A DNA stretch of 19,414 nt from NCBI RefSeq assembly GCF_013179805.1, contig NZ_SRRZ01000138.1, positions 1 through 19,414 on the forward strand, written 5' to 3'. Shown one piece after another: positions 1 to 7,700 of this stretch. The position numbers and the translations under genes are program-made. The notes beneath the pieces were generated by a model. That model saw only the letters and a program-made list of their open reading frames with translations. It searched no databases and was not told the DNA's origin. How positions within the stretch are numbered: position 1 is the first letter of the stretch; each line of letters opens with the position of its first letter. The stretch comes from Microcoleus asticus IPMA8. Lineage in GTDB: Bacteria > Cyanobacteriota > Cyanobacteriia > Cyanobacteriales > Microcoleaceae.

Positions 1-1
1 T

Positions 2-769
2 GCGGTGCTACGTCTTGGTCACTTGCAATCAGAGCTTAGTGAATTTGAGTCGGCAAAACAGTCTTACTGTGAGGCGATCGCTGCCTTTAATTCTGCTTTA
101 CTTATTGCACCGGATTATATCTGTGCTCTCAACAGCAAAGGGATTGCGCTACTATGTCTGGGTAATTTGCAAGCAATCCTAAGTGAATTTGAGGTGGCAA
201 AACAGTCTTACTTGAAGGCGATCGCTTCCTGTAATTCTGCTTTACTTATTGCACCGGATTATATCAATGCTCTCAACAGCAAAGGGATTGCGCTACTACG
301 TCTGGGTGAATTACAAGCAAAGCTAAGTGAATTTGAGGCGGCAAAACAGTCTTACTGTGAGGCGATCGCTTCCTGTAATTCTGCTTTACTTATTGCACCG
401 GATTATATCAATGCTCTCAAAAACAAAGGGAATGCGCTGCAAAGTCTGGGTGGATTACAAGCTAAGCTAAGTGAATTTGAGACGGCAAAACAGTCTTACT
501 GTGAGGCGATCGCAGCCTATAATTCTGCTTTATTTATTGCACCGGATTATATCGCTGCTCTCAACAACAAAGGGAATGCGCTGCGATGTCTGGGTGATTT
601 GCAAGAAAAATTATCTGAGAGACAGGAAGCACTCAAGAATTGGCAAGAGGCGCTGGAAATGTTCGATCGCTCTTTAGCCATTGCTCCTAATCGCGATCTG
701 GTTCGCAGTTGGCGCGATTCGCTGCAAGAATTTCTCGATAATTTGGGTAAGGATAGTCTCAGCATTTAG
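2..769 (+). CDS. TPR-like repeat protein, 5' end outside window
   Basis: The frame is open from the first bases and the first visible residues (LRLGHLQSELSEFE) correspond to the middle of a repeat, so the true start lies upstream; the GTG at position 5 is unlikely to be the start. The visible ~255 residues contain four near-identical 48-residue units of the type APDYINALNSKGIALL, then RLGELQAKLSEFE, then AAKQSYCEAIASCNSALLI, followed by a diverged last unit and a short C-terminal cap rich in charged residues. The alternating Ala/Leu/Gly/Tyr pattern and the xNKGxAL motif are those of tetratricopeptide repeats, here with a 48- rather than 34-residue period. TPR proteins act as protein-protein scaffolds; the partner is not evident. 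No signal peptide or membrane segment is visible in this part. No neighbour on the same strand indicates a pathway. Confidence 0.85.
   Translation, partial: AVLRLGHLQSELSEFESAKQSYCEAIAAFNSALLIAPDYICALNSKGIALLCLGNLQAILSEFEVAKQSYLKAIASCNSALLIAPDYINALNSKGIALLRLGELQAKLSEFEAAKQSYCEAIASCNSALLIAPDYINALKNKGNALQSLGGLQAKLSEFETAKQSYCEAIAAYNSALFIAPDYIAALNNKGNALRCLGDLQEKLSERQEALKNWQEALEMFDRSLAIAPNRDLVRSWRDSLQEFLDNLGKDSLSI
38..613 (+). repeat. 144-bp in-frame tandem repeat (four units)
   Basis: The landmark AGTGAATTTGAG recurs at 38, 182, 326 and 470, giving an exact 144-bp period. Units are highly similar at the DNA level, including a HIP1 octamer (GCGATCGC) in each, for example at 74-81. The repeat encodes the 48-residue units of the TPR-like protein. 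The boundaries are phase-arbitrary. Confidence 0.9.
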
Positions 770-954
770 CTCGATCGAAATGAGTAAAGACGCGGCATTA
801 AGGAGGAGGACGTGTCCAGTTAACTTAAACCGAAAGGCCGCCAGGGAATGAATTCCACGGGGCTTTTGCTTTGAGGCAGGGGTTTCAACCCCTGCCGGAC
901 TCAGGGCTGAGCGTTAAAGGCCCGCCCTCGAATTTAGCTATTTAACCTTGCAGC
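770..954. repeat. Intergenic gap with a palindromic repeat
   Basis: No gene is seen. A perfect 10-bp inverted repeat (GGCAGGGGTT, 2-nt loop, AACCCCTGCC) lies at 875-896. The preceding stretch (about 830-870) has the look of an interspersed cyanobacterial repeat. It sits between two convergent genes and could act as a bidirectional terminator, although there is no clear T-run. Confidence 0.5.
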
Positions 955-1224
955 TTACCGCCCAGATTGTCTCGGCGATGTACCGTCAGCCCGCTTCCGA
1001 CGGATCAGCACGCTCATCACCTGCTTCGGATTAGCGGCACGCTGTACGGGACTCCAATCGCCCACTTCTGCAAATCCCAGCCTGTACAAAGTGAGTATGG
1101 TTTCCCTGACACCCTTGGGCGAACCGACAAGCGTTAACAGCACCACTTCCTGTTCGCATACTGCTGCTGAGTCGTCATTTGGGCGATCGGATCTGTTGTC
1201 GTCAGGCACGAATTCCTGTGACAT
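955..1224 (-). CDS. Conserved cyanobacterial hypothetical protein, 89 aa
   Basis: This small acidic-to-basic protein starts with ATG at 1224 and is preceded by a good Shine-Dalgarno (AGGAGA on the minus strand, 1237-1232) with 7-nt spacing, which makes it a real gene rather than a chance frame. The centre (about residues 27-75) contains VVLLTLVGSPKGV, TLYRLGFAEVGDWSP and VMSVLIRRKR, a pattern I recall from short uncharacterised cyanobacterial proteins; I know no function for it. The N-terminal 25 residues are polar and probably disordered. No signal peptide, membrane segment or metal-binding cluster is visible. Its leader carries a terminator-like hairpin and a second hairpin just before the ribosome binding site, so it may be controlled by attenuation. 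The overlapping plus-strand frame (1091-1507) is regarded as its shadow. Confidence 0.72.
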   Translation of the reverse strand: MSQEFVPDDNRSDRPNDDSAAVCEQEVVLLTLVGSPKGVRETILTLYRLGFAEVGDWSPVQRAANPKQVMSVLIRRKRADGTSPRQSGR

Positions 1225-1240
1225 AATATGTTCTCCTGGT

Positions 1241-1265
1241 TTTGGGTTTTCTAGAAAAACCCAAA
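1241..1265 (-). promoter_or_regulatory. Leader hairpin next to the Shine-Dalgarno of the 89-aa gene
   Basis: Perfect 10-bp arms TTTGGGTTTT and AAAACCCAAA with a 5-nt loop end only a few bases from the AGGAGA ribosome binding site (1237-1232). Its 5' arm on the minus strand is the T-tract of the terminator-like hairpin at 1260-1305, so the two structures are consecutive and share sequence. Confidence 0.5.
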
Positions 1266-1305
1266 AACCCAGCCGCCCCGCATTTCAACACATAGCAGGG
1301 CGGCT
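1260..1305 (-). terminator. Terminator-like hairpin in the leader of the 89-aa gene
   Basis: Read on the minus strand, AGCCGCCCTGC (1305-1295) pairs with GCGGGGCGGCT (1281-1271) over 11 bp, including one U-G pair, around a 13-nt loop. GGGTTTTTGGG follows. It is a strong GC-rich stem followed by a T-tract, lying upstream of a gene rather than downstream of one. It is either an attenuator or the end of an unannotated small transcript from about 1500-1300. Confidence 0.55.
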
Positions 1306-1492
1306 ACAGAGGATGTTAAGATACTCCGTTAGCCTCCAGACTGCTAGTCCCAGTTTGGCGGTTAGCTGTCCATTGCTGTTCGCGCAGCTTTGGGCAGTGC
1401 AACTAGATTTTTGGGCGACGCGGGCTGCCTCCTCTACAAGCAAGCAACCTCTCACTTCAAAGCGTAGCCGCAGACGGGGGCCGCCGTCAATC
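1306..1492. other. Non-coding stretch with tandem imperfect hairpins
   Basis: No supported gene. Two consecutive stems are visible: 1328-1343 with 1351-1366 (15 of 16 positions pair on the plus strand when G-U pairs are allowed; 12 of 16 on the minus strand), and 1366-1371 plus 1375-1378 with 1385-1388 plus 1392-1397 around a 3x3 internal loop. AGAGGA near 1309 and TCCTCT near 1430 could close them. This is a possible structured RNA, not a recognised family. Confidence 0.3.
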
Positions 1493-1545
1493 GATTTTAG
1501 ATTTTAGATTTTAGATTTTAGATTTGGGATTTGGGATTTGGGATT
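1493..1545. repeat. Heptanucleotide tandem repeat (GATTTTA then GATTTGG)
   Basis: About four to five copies of GATTTTA run into three copies of GATTTGG without interruption. This is the short tandemly repeated repetitive (STRR) type known from filamentous cyanobacteria. A second array of the same GATTTTA unit lies at 7865-7904. Confidence 0.9.
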
Positions 1546-1795
1546 GAAGGTCGGGATTGGGAGGTTTTGGGCGATCGGGCTGAAGATTTATATTTGACGC
1601 ACCTTACTCGATTAAGCACGCGGGATTGAGCACGCGGCAGTGTCGTTTCTCTACAAATCCTACAATAAATATCATTTGTAGGGACACAACACTGTTGTGT
1701 CCTTTGGCTGTGGTAATCAGGGTTTTTTGTTAATAACAATCCCGATTTTTGGGAGGAAACGACAATGCCGTTTCCCTACAAACCAACTATCCCCC
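1546..1795. repeat. Gap with short palindromic repeats downstream of prfC
   Basis: No gene is supported here. The gap carries GGACACAAC-act-GTTGTGTCC (1682-1702, 9-bp stem) and GGAAACG-7nt-CGTTTCC (1755-1775), plus a partial copy of the latter's right side near 1636-1656. Related palindromes recur at 15212-15232. They lie just behind the prfC stop on the minus strand and may serve as transcript ends. Confidence 0.65.
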
Positions 1796-3424
1796 TCACT
1801 CCTCGCTAACAGCCAAACCAGAAACCACAGGGGCGATCGCATTTAACTTCAACACAGGATGTTCCCCTTCCACCTGGCGGCAATTCCACTCATTTCTAAA
1901 CAGCAAAACCGGCCTTCCCCAAGTATCTTTCACCGTCACCGTATTAAAAAGCCGCCCAACTTTTTCCAGCGCCTCCCAACCGCCGTCAACCCAACGAGCT
2001 ACACTGTAAGGCAACATATCGATCGTCGTTTCCACATTATATTCCGACTGCATTCTGAACTGCACAACTTCAAATTGCAACTGTCCCACAGCAGCCAAAA
2101 TTGGCTCGCGTTTCGACTCATCAACCGAGTACATAATTTGCACTGCGCCTTCTTCCTGCAACTCCGAAACGCCTTTGCGGAACTGCTTAAACTTAGAAGG
2201 ATTGGGATTTCTCAAAAAAGCAAAAAGTTCAGGAGAAAAACAGGGAATCCCTTCGTATTCAAGTTTTTGCCCAGTGTAAATAGTATCCCCGATCGCAAAT
2301 ACCCCCGGATTGTTCAAACCGATCACATCGCCCGGATACGCAACCTCGATCGACTCGCGATCCTGAGCAAATAACTTTTGAGGCCTTGACAAACGCACAG
2401 TTTTACCGCTGCGAGCGTGAGTCACGTTCATGTCCTTTTCAAACTTGCCCGTACAAACCCGAATAAACGCCACCCGATCGCGGTGTCTCGGGTCCATATT
2501 CGCTTGCAATTTAAACACAAACCCGGTAAAATCTTCATAAGTTGGGGGCAAATCTCCGGCGCTGCTCTTGCGGGCGATCGGCTTCATAGCGTAATCTAAA
2601 AACGCATCTAAAAACAGTTCCACCCCAAAATTGCTCATCGCGCTGCCAAAGAAAACAGGCGTCATTTTTCCAGCCCGAACTAAATCTAAATCGAGTTCAG
2701 TTCCCAACTCATCAAGCAGTTCTAACTCTTCTTTGAGCTGATAGTAAAGGTCTTGTTCCAACAAATCTTCAATGCGCGGATCGCCCAATTCGATGACGGT
2801 ATCGACAGCAGCGCGAGAACCGTGTTTAGTCCGCTCGAATAAGTGAATTTTGCGCCCTCTGCGATCGAAAACACCTTTAAAGCGATCGCCCGTACCTATC
2901 GGCCAATTTACCGGATAAGTCTGCAACCCCAATTCTTTCTCAATTTCGTCCAACAAATCCAAAGGTTCTCTGCTAGGGCGATCGAGCTTATTAAAGAAAG
3001 TAAAAATAGGCAAACTTCGCAGCTTACAAACTTCAAATAACTTCCGAGTTTGCGGTTCCAAACCCTTAGCAGCATCCTCAAGCATCACTGCATTGTCAGC
3101 CGCCGCCAGAGTGCGATAAGTATCTTCGCTAAAATCTTGGTGTCCCGGAGTATCGAGCAGATTAATGTGATAATTTTGATACTCAAACTGCAAAACAGTA
3201 GAAGTAATAGAAATTCCCCGCTGCTGTTCCATCGCCATCCAGTCAGAAGTAGCGTGTCGCTGAGCCCGCCGCGCTTTCACAGAACCTGCTTCGTGAATTG
3301 CACCTCCGTAAAGCAGCAGCTTTTCTGTCAAAGTAGTTTTCCCCGCGTCGGGGTGCGAGATAATAGCAAAGTTGCGCCGGCGCTCAACAGCAGTTAGCAG
3401 TTCAGTTTCGAGTTCAGTTGTCAT
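1796..3424 (-). CDS. prfC: Peptide chain release factor 3 (RF3)
   Basis: RF3 is a translational GTPase that recycles RF1/RF2 from the ribosome after peptide release. The 542-residue length is right for the family (about 530). The G-domain motifs are all visible: G1 HPDAGKTT (residues 24-31), the effector-loop RGISITST (69-76), G3 DTPGH (91-95) and G4 NKLD (145-148). The RF3-specific stretch SDWMAMEQQRGISIT, with an RAQRHATSDW-type lead-in, separates it from EF-G and PrfH-like GTPases. The later part (DPRHRDRVAFIRVCTGKFEKDM, then VGQLQFEV) matches RF3 domains II and III. The ATG start at 3424 gives a normal N-terminus (ERRRNFAIISHPDAGKT); no Shine-Dalgarno is evident. It is divergent from the DUF4870-like gene, sharing the 3425-3526 spacer, and is not linked to a functional operon. 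Confidence 0.97.
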   Translation of the reverse strand: MTTELETELLTAVERRRNFAIISHPDAGKTTLTEKLLLYGGAIHEAGSVKARRAQRHATSDWMAMEQQRGISITSTVLQFEYQNYHINLLDTPGHQDFSEDTYRTLAAADNAVMLEDAAKGLEPQTRKLFEVCKLRSLPIFTFFNKLDRPSREPLDLLDEIEKELGLQTYPVNWPIGTGDRFKGVFDRRGRKIHLFERTKHGSRAAVDTVIELGDPRIEDLLEQDLYYQLKEELELLDELGTELDLDLVRAGKMTPVFFGSAMSNFGVELFLDAFLDYAMKPIARKSSAGDLPPTYEDFTGFVFKLQANMDPRHRDRVAFIRVCTGKFEKDMNVTHARSGKTVRLSRPQKLFAQDRESIEVAYPGDVIGLNNPGVFAIGDTIYTGQKLEYEGIPCFSPELFAFLRNPNPSKFKQFRKGVSELQEEGAVQIMYSVDESKREPILAAVGQLQFEVVQFRMQSEYNVETTIDMLPYSVARWVDGGWEALEKVGRLFNTVTVKDTWGRPVLLFRNEWNCRQVEGEHPVLKLNAIAPVVSGLAVSEE

Positions 3425-3526
3425 TACAAATTAGGTAGGGGAATCATCACCCGATCGCCATTATAGCCTGTGCTAGAGTGGCTATTAAAGGTAAAATTAT
3501 CACTAAAGTCAAGGAAGAAAAGTAAT

Positions 3527-3871
3527 ATGTACGACTCCGACAAGCGGAAGCTGCTATCACTGGTGTGCCACGGGGCGATTTTTTTCAGTACCTTAGTGTT
3601 CTCGATCGGAGCGCCGATCGCTGTATTGTTAGTATCAGATGACCCCGTTGTCAAAGAAAATGCCACAGAAGCGATCAATTTTCACCTTAATGTATGGCTG
3701 TACAGCACCGTGATTGTGGTGTTAACTGTCGTCACTTTTGGTCTTGCTGGCTTTATCCTAGTGCCAATAGGTTATCTTCTGCACTGGGGACTGACAATAA
3801 TGGCTATCCTCCACGTTTTGCAAAATCCTAACCAAGCTTACCGCTACCCTTTTATTTTCCGAATAGTTTAG
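3527..3871 (+). CDS. DUF4870-like small membrane protein
   Basis: The 114-residue protein begins MYDSDKRKLLSLVCHGAIFF. I chose the ATG at 3527 because AAGGA lies 11 nt upstream (3511-3515) and because the frame extension upstream to 3470 encodes a basic, non-conserved leader. Three hydrophobic segments are visible: about residues 12-34, 52-75 and a shorter one near 78-95. The order of a polar N-terminus, SLVCHGA, INFHLNVWLY and a C-terminal NPNQAYRYPFIFR is that of the DUF4870 (Tic20-like) family of small integral membrane proteins; the FHLNxW (FQLxxW-type) motif is the most telling. The molecular role of the family is not established. A strong terminator follows directly at 3902-3936. Confidence 0.85.
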   Translation: MYDSDKRKLLSLVCHGAIFFSTLVFSIGAPIAVLLVSDDPVVKENATEAINFHLNVWLYSTVIVVLTVVTFGLAGFILVPIGYLLHWGLTIMAILHVLQNPNQAYRYPFIFRIV

Positions 3872-3901
3872 ACAGCAAATCGCACTTCACTATCGATTTC
3901 A

Positions 3902-3936
3902 AAAACCCGATTTCTTCAAGAAGAAACCGGGTTTTT
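3902..3936 (+). terminator. Rho-independent terminator behind the DUF4870-like gene
   Basis: AAAACCCGATTTCTTC (3902-3917) and GAAGAAACCGGGTTTT (3920-3935) pair over 16 positions with one mismatch and a 2-nt gap, and a run of Ts ends the 3' arm. The arm sequence resembles a palindrome that is widespread in cyanobacterial gaps, so it may also be an interspersed repeat used as a terminator. Confidence 0.85.
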
Positions 3937-3950
3937 AATTGTTTTATAAC

Positions 3951-4114
3951 AGAAGGAAGAAGGAAGAAGGAAGAAGGAAGAGGGAATAAAAAGAAACTAT
4001 GCCCAATTCCCAATTCCCAATTCCCAATTCCCAATGCTATAAAGGCCCAATGTTATAAAAGCCCAATGCCCAATGCCCAATGCCCAATGCCCAATTCCCA
4101 ATTCCCAATTCCCA
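3951..4114. repeat. Composite heptamer repeat, copy 1
   Basis: A run of GAAGGAA-type heptamers (3951-3984) is followed by a 23-bp core (3985-4007) and then CCCAATT and CCCAATG heptamers to 4114, interrupted by two variant units with TATAAAGG or TATAAAAG (about 4025-4062). The 23-bp core occurs again in exact inverted orientation at 4668-4690, so this is one half of an inverted pair flanking the cyclic-nucleotide-binding gene. Confidence 0.9.
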
Positions 4115-4118
4115 ACTT

Positions 4119-4595
4119 TCATCGAATTTCAGCAACTCTCGCAGCCTCTGCAGGCGGCATAACTGCCTCTTTAGCATTCAACTTTTGATTCAACTCGCGA
4201 ATCCGGCGCGACAGCAAGCGAATAATATTAACAGCAATTCCCGGCGTTTCATCAATCGCATCGTAAAGCTGCATTTGAGTCAGCATCAAACACTCGGATT
4301 GTTCGAGAGTAGAAATAGAAGCCGATCGAGGTTCTGCATCAAACAGCGACATTTCCCCGAAACAAGCCCCGGCTTTCAACTGTGCCAAATCCCGATCGCC
4401 TATATGCACTCGCACCGTTCCCGATACCAAAATATAGAGCGATCGACCTTCTTGTCCTTCCGTAAAAATCCTGTGCTTGGAAGGAAACGAAAGTTCATCC
4501 ATTACCGATGCTAGACGCACGAGAAAATCATCCCGCAGTTCCTTAAAAATCGGAACCTCCCTGACAAACAATAGGCGTTCGACGCTGGTTAACAT
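4119..4595 (-). CDS. Cyclic-nucleotide-binding domain protein without DNA-binding domain
   Basis: The 158-residue protein is essentially a single CAP-ED/cNMP-binding fold. Visible elements are PIFKELRDDFLVRLASVMDE (residues 15-34), the beta-roll with EGQEGRSLYILVSGTVRV (46-63), and the phosphate-binding cassette FGEMSLFDAEPRSAS (79-93) with Glu81 and Arg90 in the places used to bind ribose and phosphate in cNMP-binding proteins. A helix follows (IIRLLSRRIRELNQKLN), and then the protein ends; there is no helix-turn-helix, so it is not a CRP-type transcription factor by itself. It lies on the same strand as, and 143 bp downstream of, the NTT-HEAT membrane protein, and is likely to work with it. 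The intervening gap is nearly filled by the inverted copy of the composite heptamer repeat. No clear Shine-Dalgarno is seen. Confidence 0.9.
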   Translation of the reverse strand: MLTSVERLLFVREVPIFKELRDDFLVRLASVMDELSFPSKHRIFTEGQEGRSLYILVSGTVRVHIGDRDLAQLKAGACFGEMSLFDAEPRSASISTLEQSECLMLTQMQLYDAIDETPGIAVNIIRLLSRRIRELNQKLNAKEAVMPPAEAARVAEIR

Positions 4596-4629
4596 AATGC
4601 GATGCAGTGATTAATTTAAATTTAAACAA

Positions 4630-4738
4630 AGGAAGAGGAATTGGGCATTGGGCATTGGGCATTGGGCATTGGGCATAGTTTCTTTTTATTTCCTCTTCCC
4701 TCTTCCCTCTTCCTTCTTCCTTCTTCCTTCTTCCTTCT
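4630..4738. repeat. Composite heptamer repeat, copy 2 (inverted)
   Basis: The order is the reverse of copy 1: ATTGGGC heptamers, a 23-bp core at 4668-4690 that is the exact reverse complement of 3985-4007, then TTCCCTC and TTCCTTC heptamers up to the base before the stop codon of the NTT-HEAT gene (4739). Directly abutting the stop is notable. Confidence 0.92.
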
Positions 4739-7700
4739 TTACCTTTTTCCCCCAGCACCCAACTCGGCCATCATCTCTTCAACTTGAGCGGATACCAAAT
4801 TATCGGGATCATTTTGCAGCCTCGGCAACAATTCGACCAAAGCCCGCGGCGAGGCTATTTTCAAATAGGCTAACACTGCTTCGCGGACAAAACCCGTCGG
4901 GTGTTGCAGACATACAAGAGTTTGTTGAGCGGTAAGGCTCCAGCGCGCTTCCCTCGCCAAGTGAAAGCAGCACGCCAAAGCCCAATCCGAAAGGAAGTGG
5001 CGCAATTCTAGCAAGCGACGCAAGCGATCGCTAGGGGCTAGAGGTTTGTAAACCATCAATTCGGAGAGATTGCTCAATTTTTCTCTTTCCGAGTGCTGAT
5101 CCAACAAATTGATCAGCGATCGCTTCCTAGCTATATCCACAGTATTGTCGAGAATTTCCAATCCCCTAGCAACCAAAGAAGGTTGGCCGGAAGCGAGGTT
5201 GAAAGCAGCGGCTTGTACTGTGTCAAGCGGATAAAGAAACTTCATCAGCAAAAAACACCGCTCCTTAGCATCAGCTTCCAACCCAGCCAGAGCCCGCTGC
5301 AACAATTGAGCCGTATCGTTCCCAGGTGCTCCGGTGGTGTTGATATCCCGATCGGAGAAATTGCCGTAGGTTGTTACCCCAGACAAATCTACCAGACCTG
5401 CATAAATTTGACCGATAAACATTAACTCCTGTTCGATGAGAGTTTCCAAGCCGCTGCGGCCGATGCGGTCTAGAGCGCCTTCTATCCCCGCTTCCGAAGG
5501 CATTTTCAACAGGATGCGGAGGATGTTGCGCCTGGTAGTTCCCCAAGCCGTCATCAAATTGCTGACCAAAATGTCGATCGCCTCCGGAGTCCCTATTTGA
5601 CCCAGAGCCGTCCAAGCTTGCAACCTGACCAAATCCGACTTGTGGATGTCCTCAGCCAAATACACCAGCAAAGGAATCGCGTCGTTGTGAAGTTTGACTA
5701 TAGCCTGCAAAGCTGCTTCCCGAGTCGATTTGTAACCGAGTCCGCGCAGCAGCGAAGGATAATATTCTTCCGAATGAGTAGACGAAATCACGTCTAACAG
5801 AGCGCAGCGCACTCGCAGAGATTCATCTTGCAACAGATTGGGGATGTGCAGGCGCAGTCCTTGCAAATAATCAGCTTCTCCCAGAGCCCGCGTCCCCATA
5901 ACACGTTCCCGCTCTTGTTTGTGCGTCAGCATTTGGCGCAGCGTGTTAGTAGCCTCTGCCTTTTGCTGGCGATCGCCCCTTCTCATAATTAAAGCAGCCG
6001 CCGTACCCCGCACCACCGGATCGACGGTCGGCTGCAAGTAAGGCCGCAAGCTGTCAATATTAGGTTCAGCTTCCGTCAGCCAGATGTAGCGCAAAGCCAA
6101 GGCCAGCACCTCCGGCGGCAAGGATTGCTGCGATAGTGCGCGGACAGCTTGTAAATATGCGGGGTTCGGGTGTTGCAGCATCGTTTCCAAGCTCTGGCGC
6201 TGCAAACCTGGGGACAGCGAATCGAGGATGGGAGCCAGAACTTCTCCGACATTTTTGGGGTCAATTTGCGTCAGGAGTTCTATGCAAGAGCGCTTTTCAT
6301 CTTCGCCCCCCGGCTTTTGTAGAGTTTCCACCACTGCGCGCTTCAGAGCTTTGAGGTCAACGTCTGTGACCCCCAAGCGCCCCCGTTCCGCACTTTTGAC
6401 CAACAAACCCACGTATTGAGAGCGGATCAGCCACACTACAAACACCCACACTAGCGCCAACACCACGATCGCGCCAATAAATATCAAGCTTTGCTGGTCG
6501 TGAAATGCCTTTTCGTCTTGGCGGGGGAGTATCTTGTCTGTCACCCACAGCATAATCAGGATGCCAACTCCTGTAACTCCGCAGGACAAAGGTTCGCCCA
6601 CACCGTTGACCAGAGTTTGAATGCCCGATCGAATATTGTCGGGAATCGGTTGGAATAAAACCGGGCTAACGGTTTCCAGCAGCGTGTAGTGCAGCAGTTC
6701 GTCTAAAAATCTCAGCAATATCAGTCCGATGAACACAGATACTAGCTGGCCCAGGGATGCTCCTATGGTCAGCACCCCAAGTATCGCGATACCCGCGGGC
6801 AAAATCACCGCCGTCACGAATACACCGATTCTTTCTACCAAGCGACTGGATGCGAACCACTGAGTCGCCACTTGAAATAGGCCTTGTATGCCTTCGTAAA
6901 TGCCCAGGAAGCTAGCGATCCAGCTAGCTCCGTCCCCCGGGTTTTGGTATTCTAGCTGGCTGTAGAATTGGAAATCTACCAGGACATAGAGGACTTCTGC
7001 GAGGACGAAGAAACTGACTAGAGGTACGGCGTATTTTTGCAGCGGGCCTGTAACTTTGCGAGCGGTAAATTCTTGTTGGTCGTCGTCTTCATCGTCATCT
7101 GTCCAGTGAGCTGTTTCCGGAAATGCTTGATAGTATTTTTCCGTGAGGTAGTACAGCAACAGGGAGCCTGTCGCCACCATCAACCCCGATATGAGGGTAA
7201 CGTTTTTTAGTCCGACTACGTGCAGCAAAACAGGCAGAGAAAATCCGCTGACTACTCCAGCCACTAGATAGCCGCTGCTGACTAGGGGATAGGTGCGCTT
7301 GATTTCTCTAATATTAAACAGTTGGTTGGAAGTGATGGAAGTGTTAAGGTCGTTCAGGACATAGCAAGCTTCCACCCACAGCCACATCAAAAAAATAGTA
7401 ATAAAAGCAATGCTTATTCCAGCTATCTTAGTATTTTCGTAGCCGATGCCGAATCGAAACAAAAATAGCGGTACCGACATCATTCCCAGAACCACTACGA
7501 CCGTGCGCCTTAGCGGGAGGATTTTTTGCAGCCACGAGTAGACAAATCCCAGGCCCGAACCGATAAAGGCGCTGGCTATGTAGATATAAGGCATTTTGTC
7601 GGCACCGTACTCGTCTAGGAACAGACCTACCGTGCTCAGTTCCAGCCAGATCAGCCCGACGGAGGTTAGAGTGTAGACGAGGAACATCAGTACGGTTCGC

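Noticed and set aside
1091..1507. Plus-strand open frame of 138 codons
   Set aside because: It overlaps the 89-aa gene and its leader, has low-complexity Ser/Arg composition and runs into the heptamer array.
3424..3678. Minus-strand frame of 84 codons
   Set aside because: It is the shadow of the DUF4870-like gene and its upstream region.
4080..4935. Open frames on both strands made of heptamer arrays near the cNMP-binding gene
   Set aside because: They translate repeat DNA (PNAQFPIP- and FFLLPSS-type strings) and overlap real genes.
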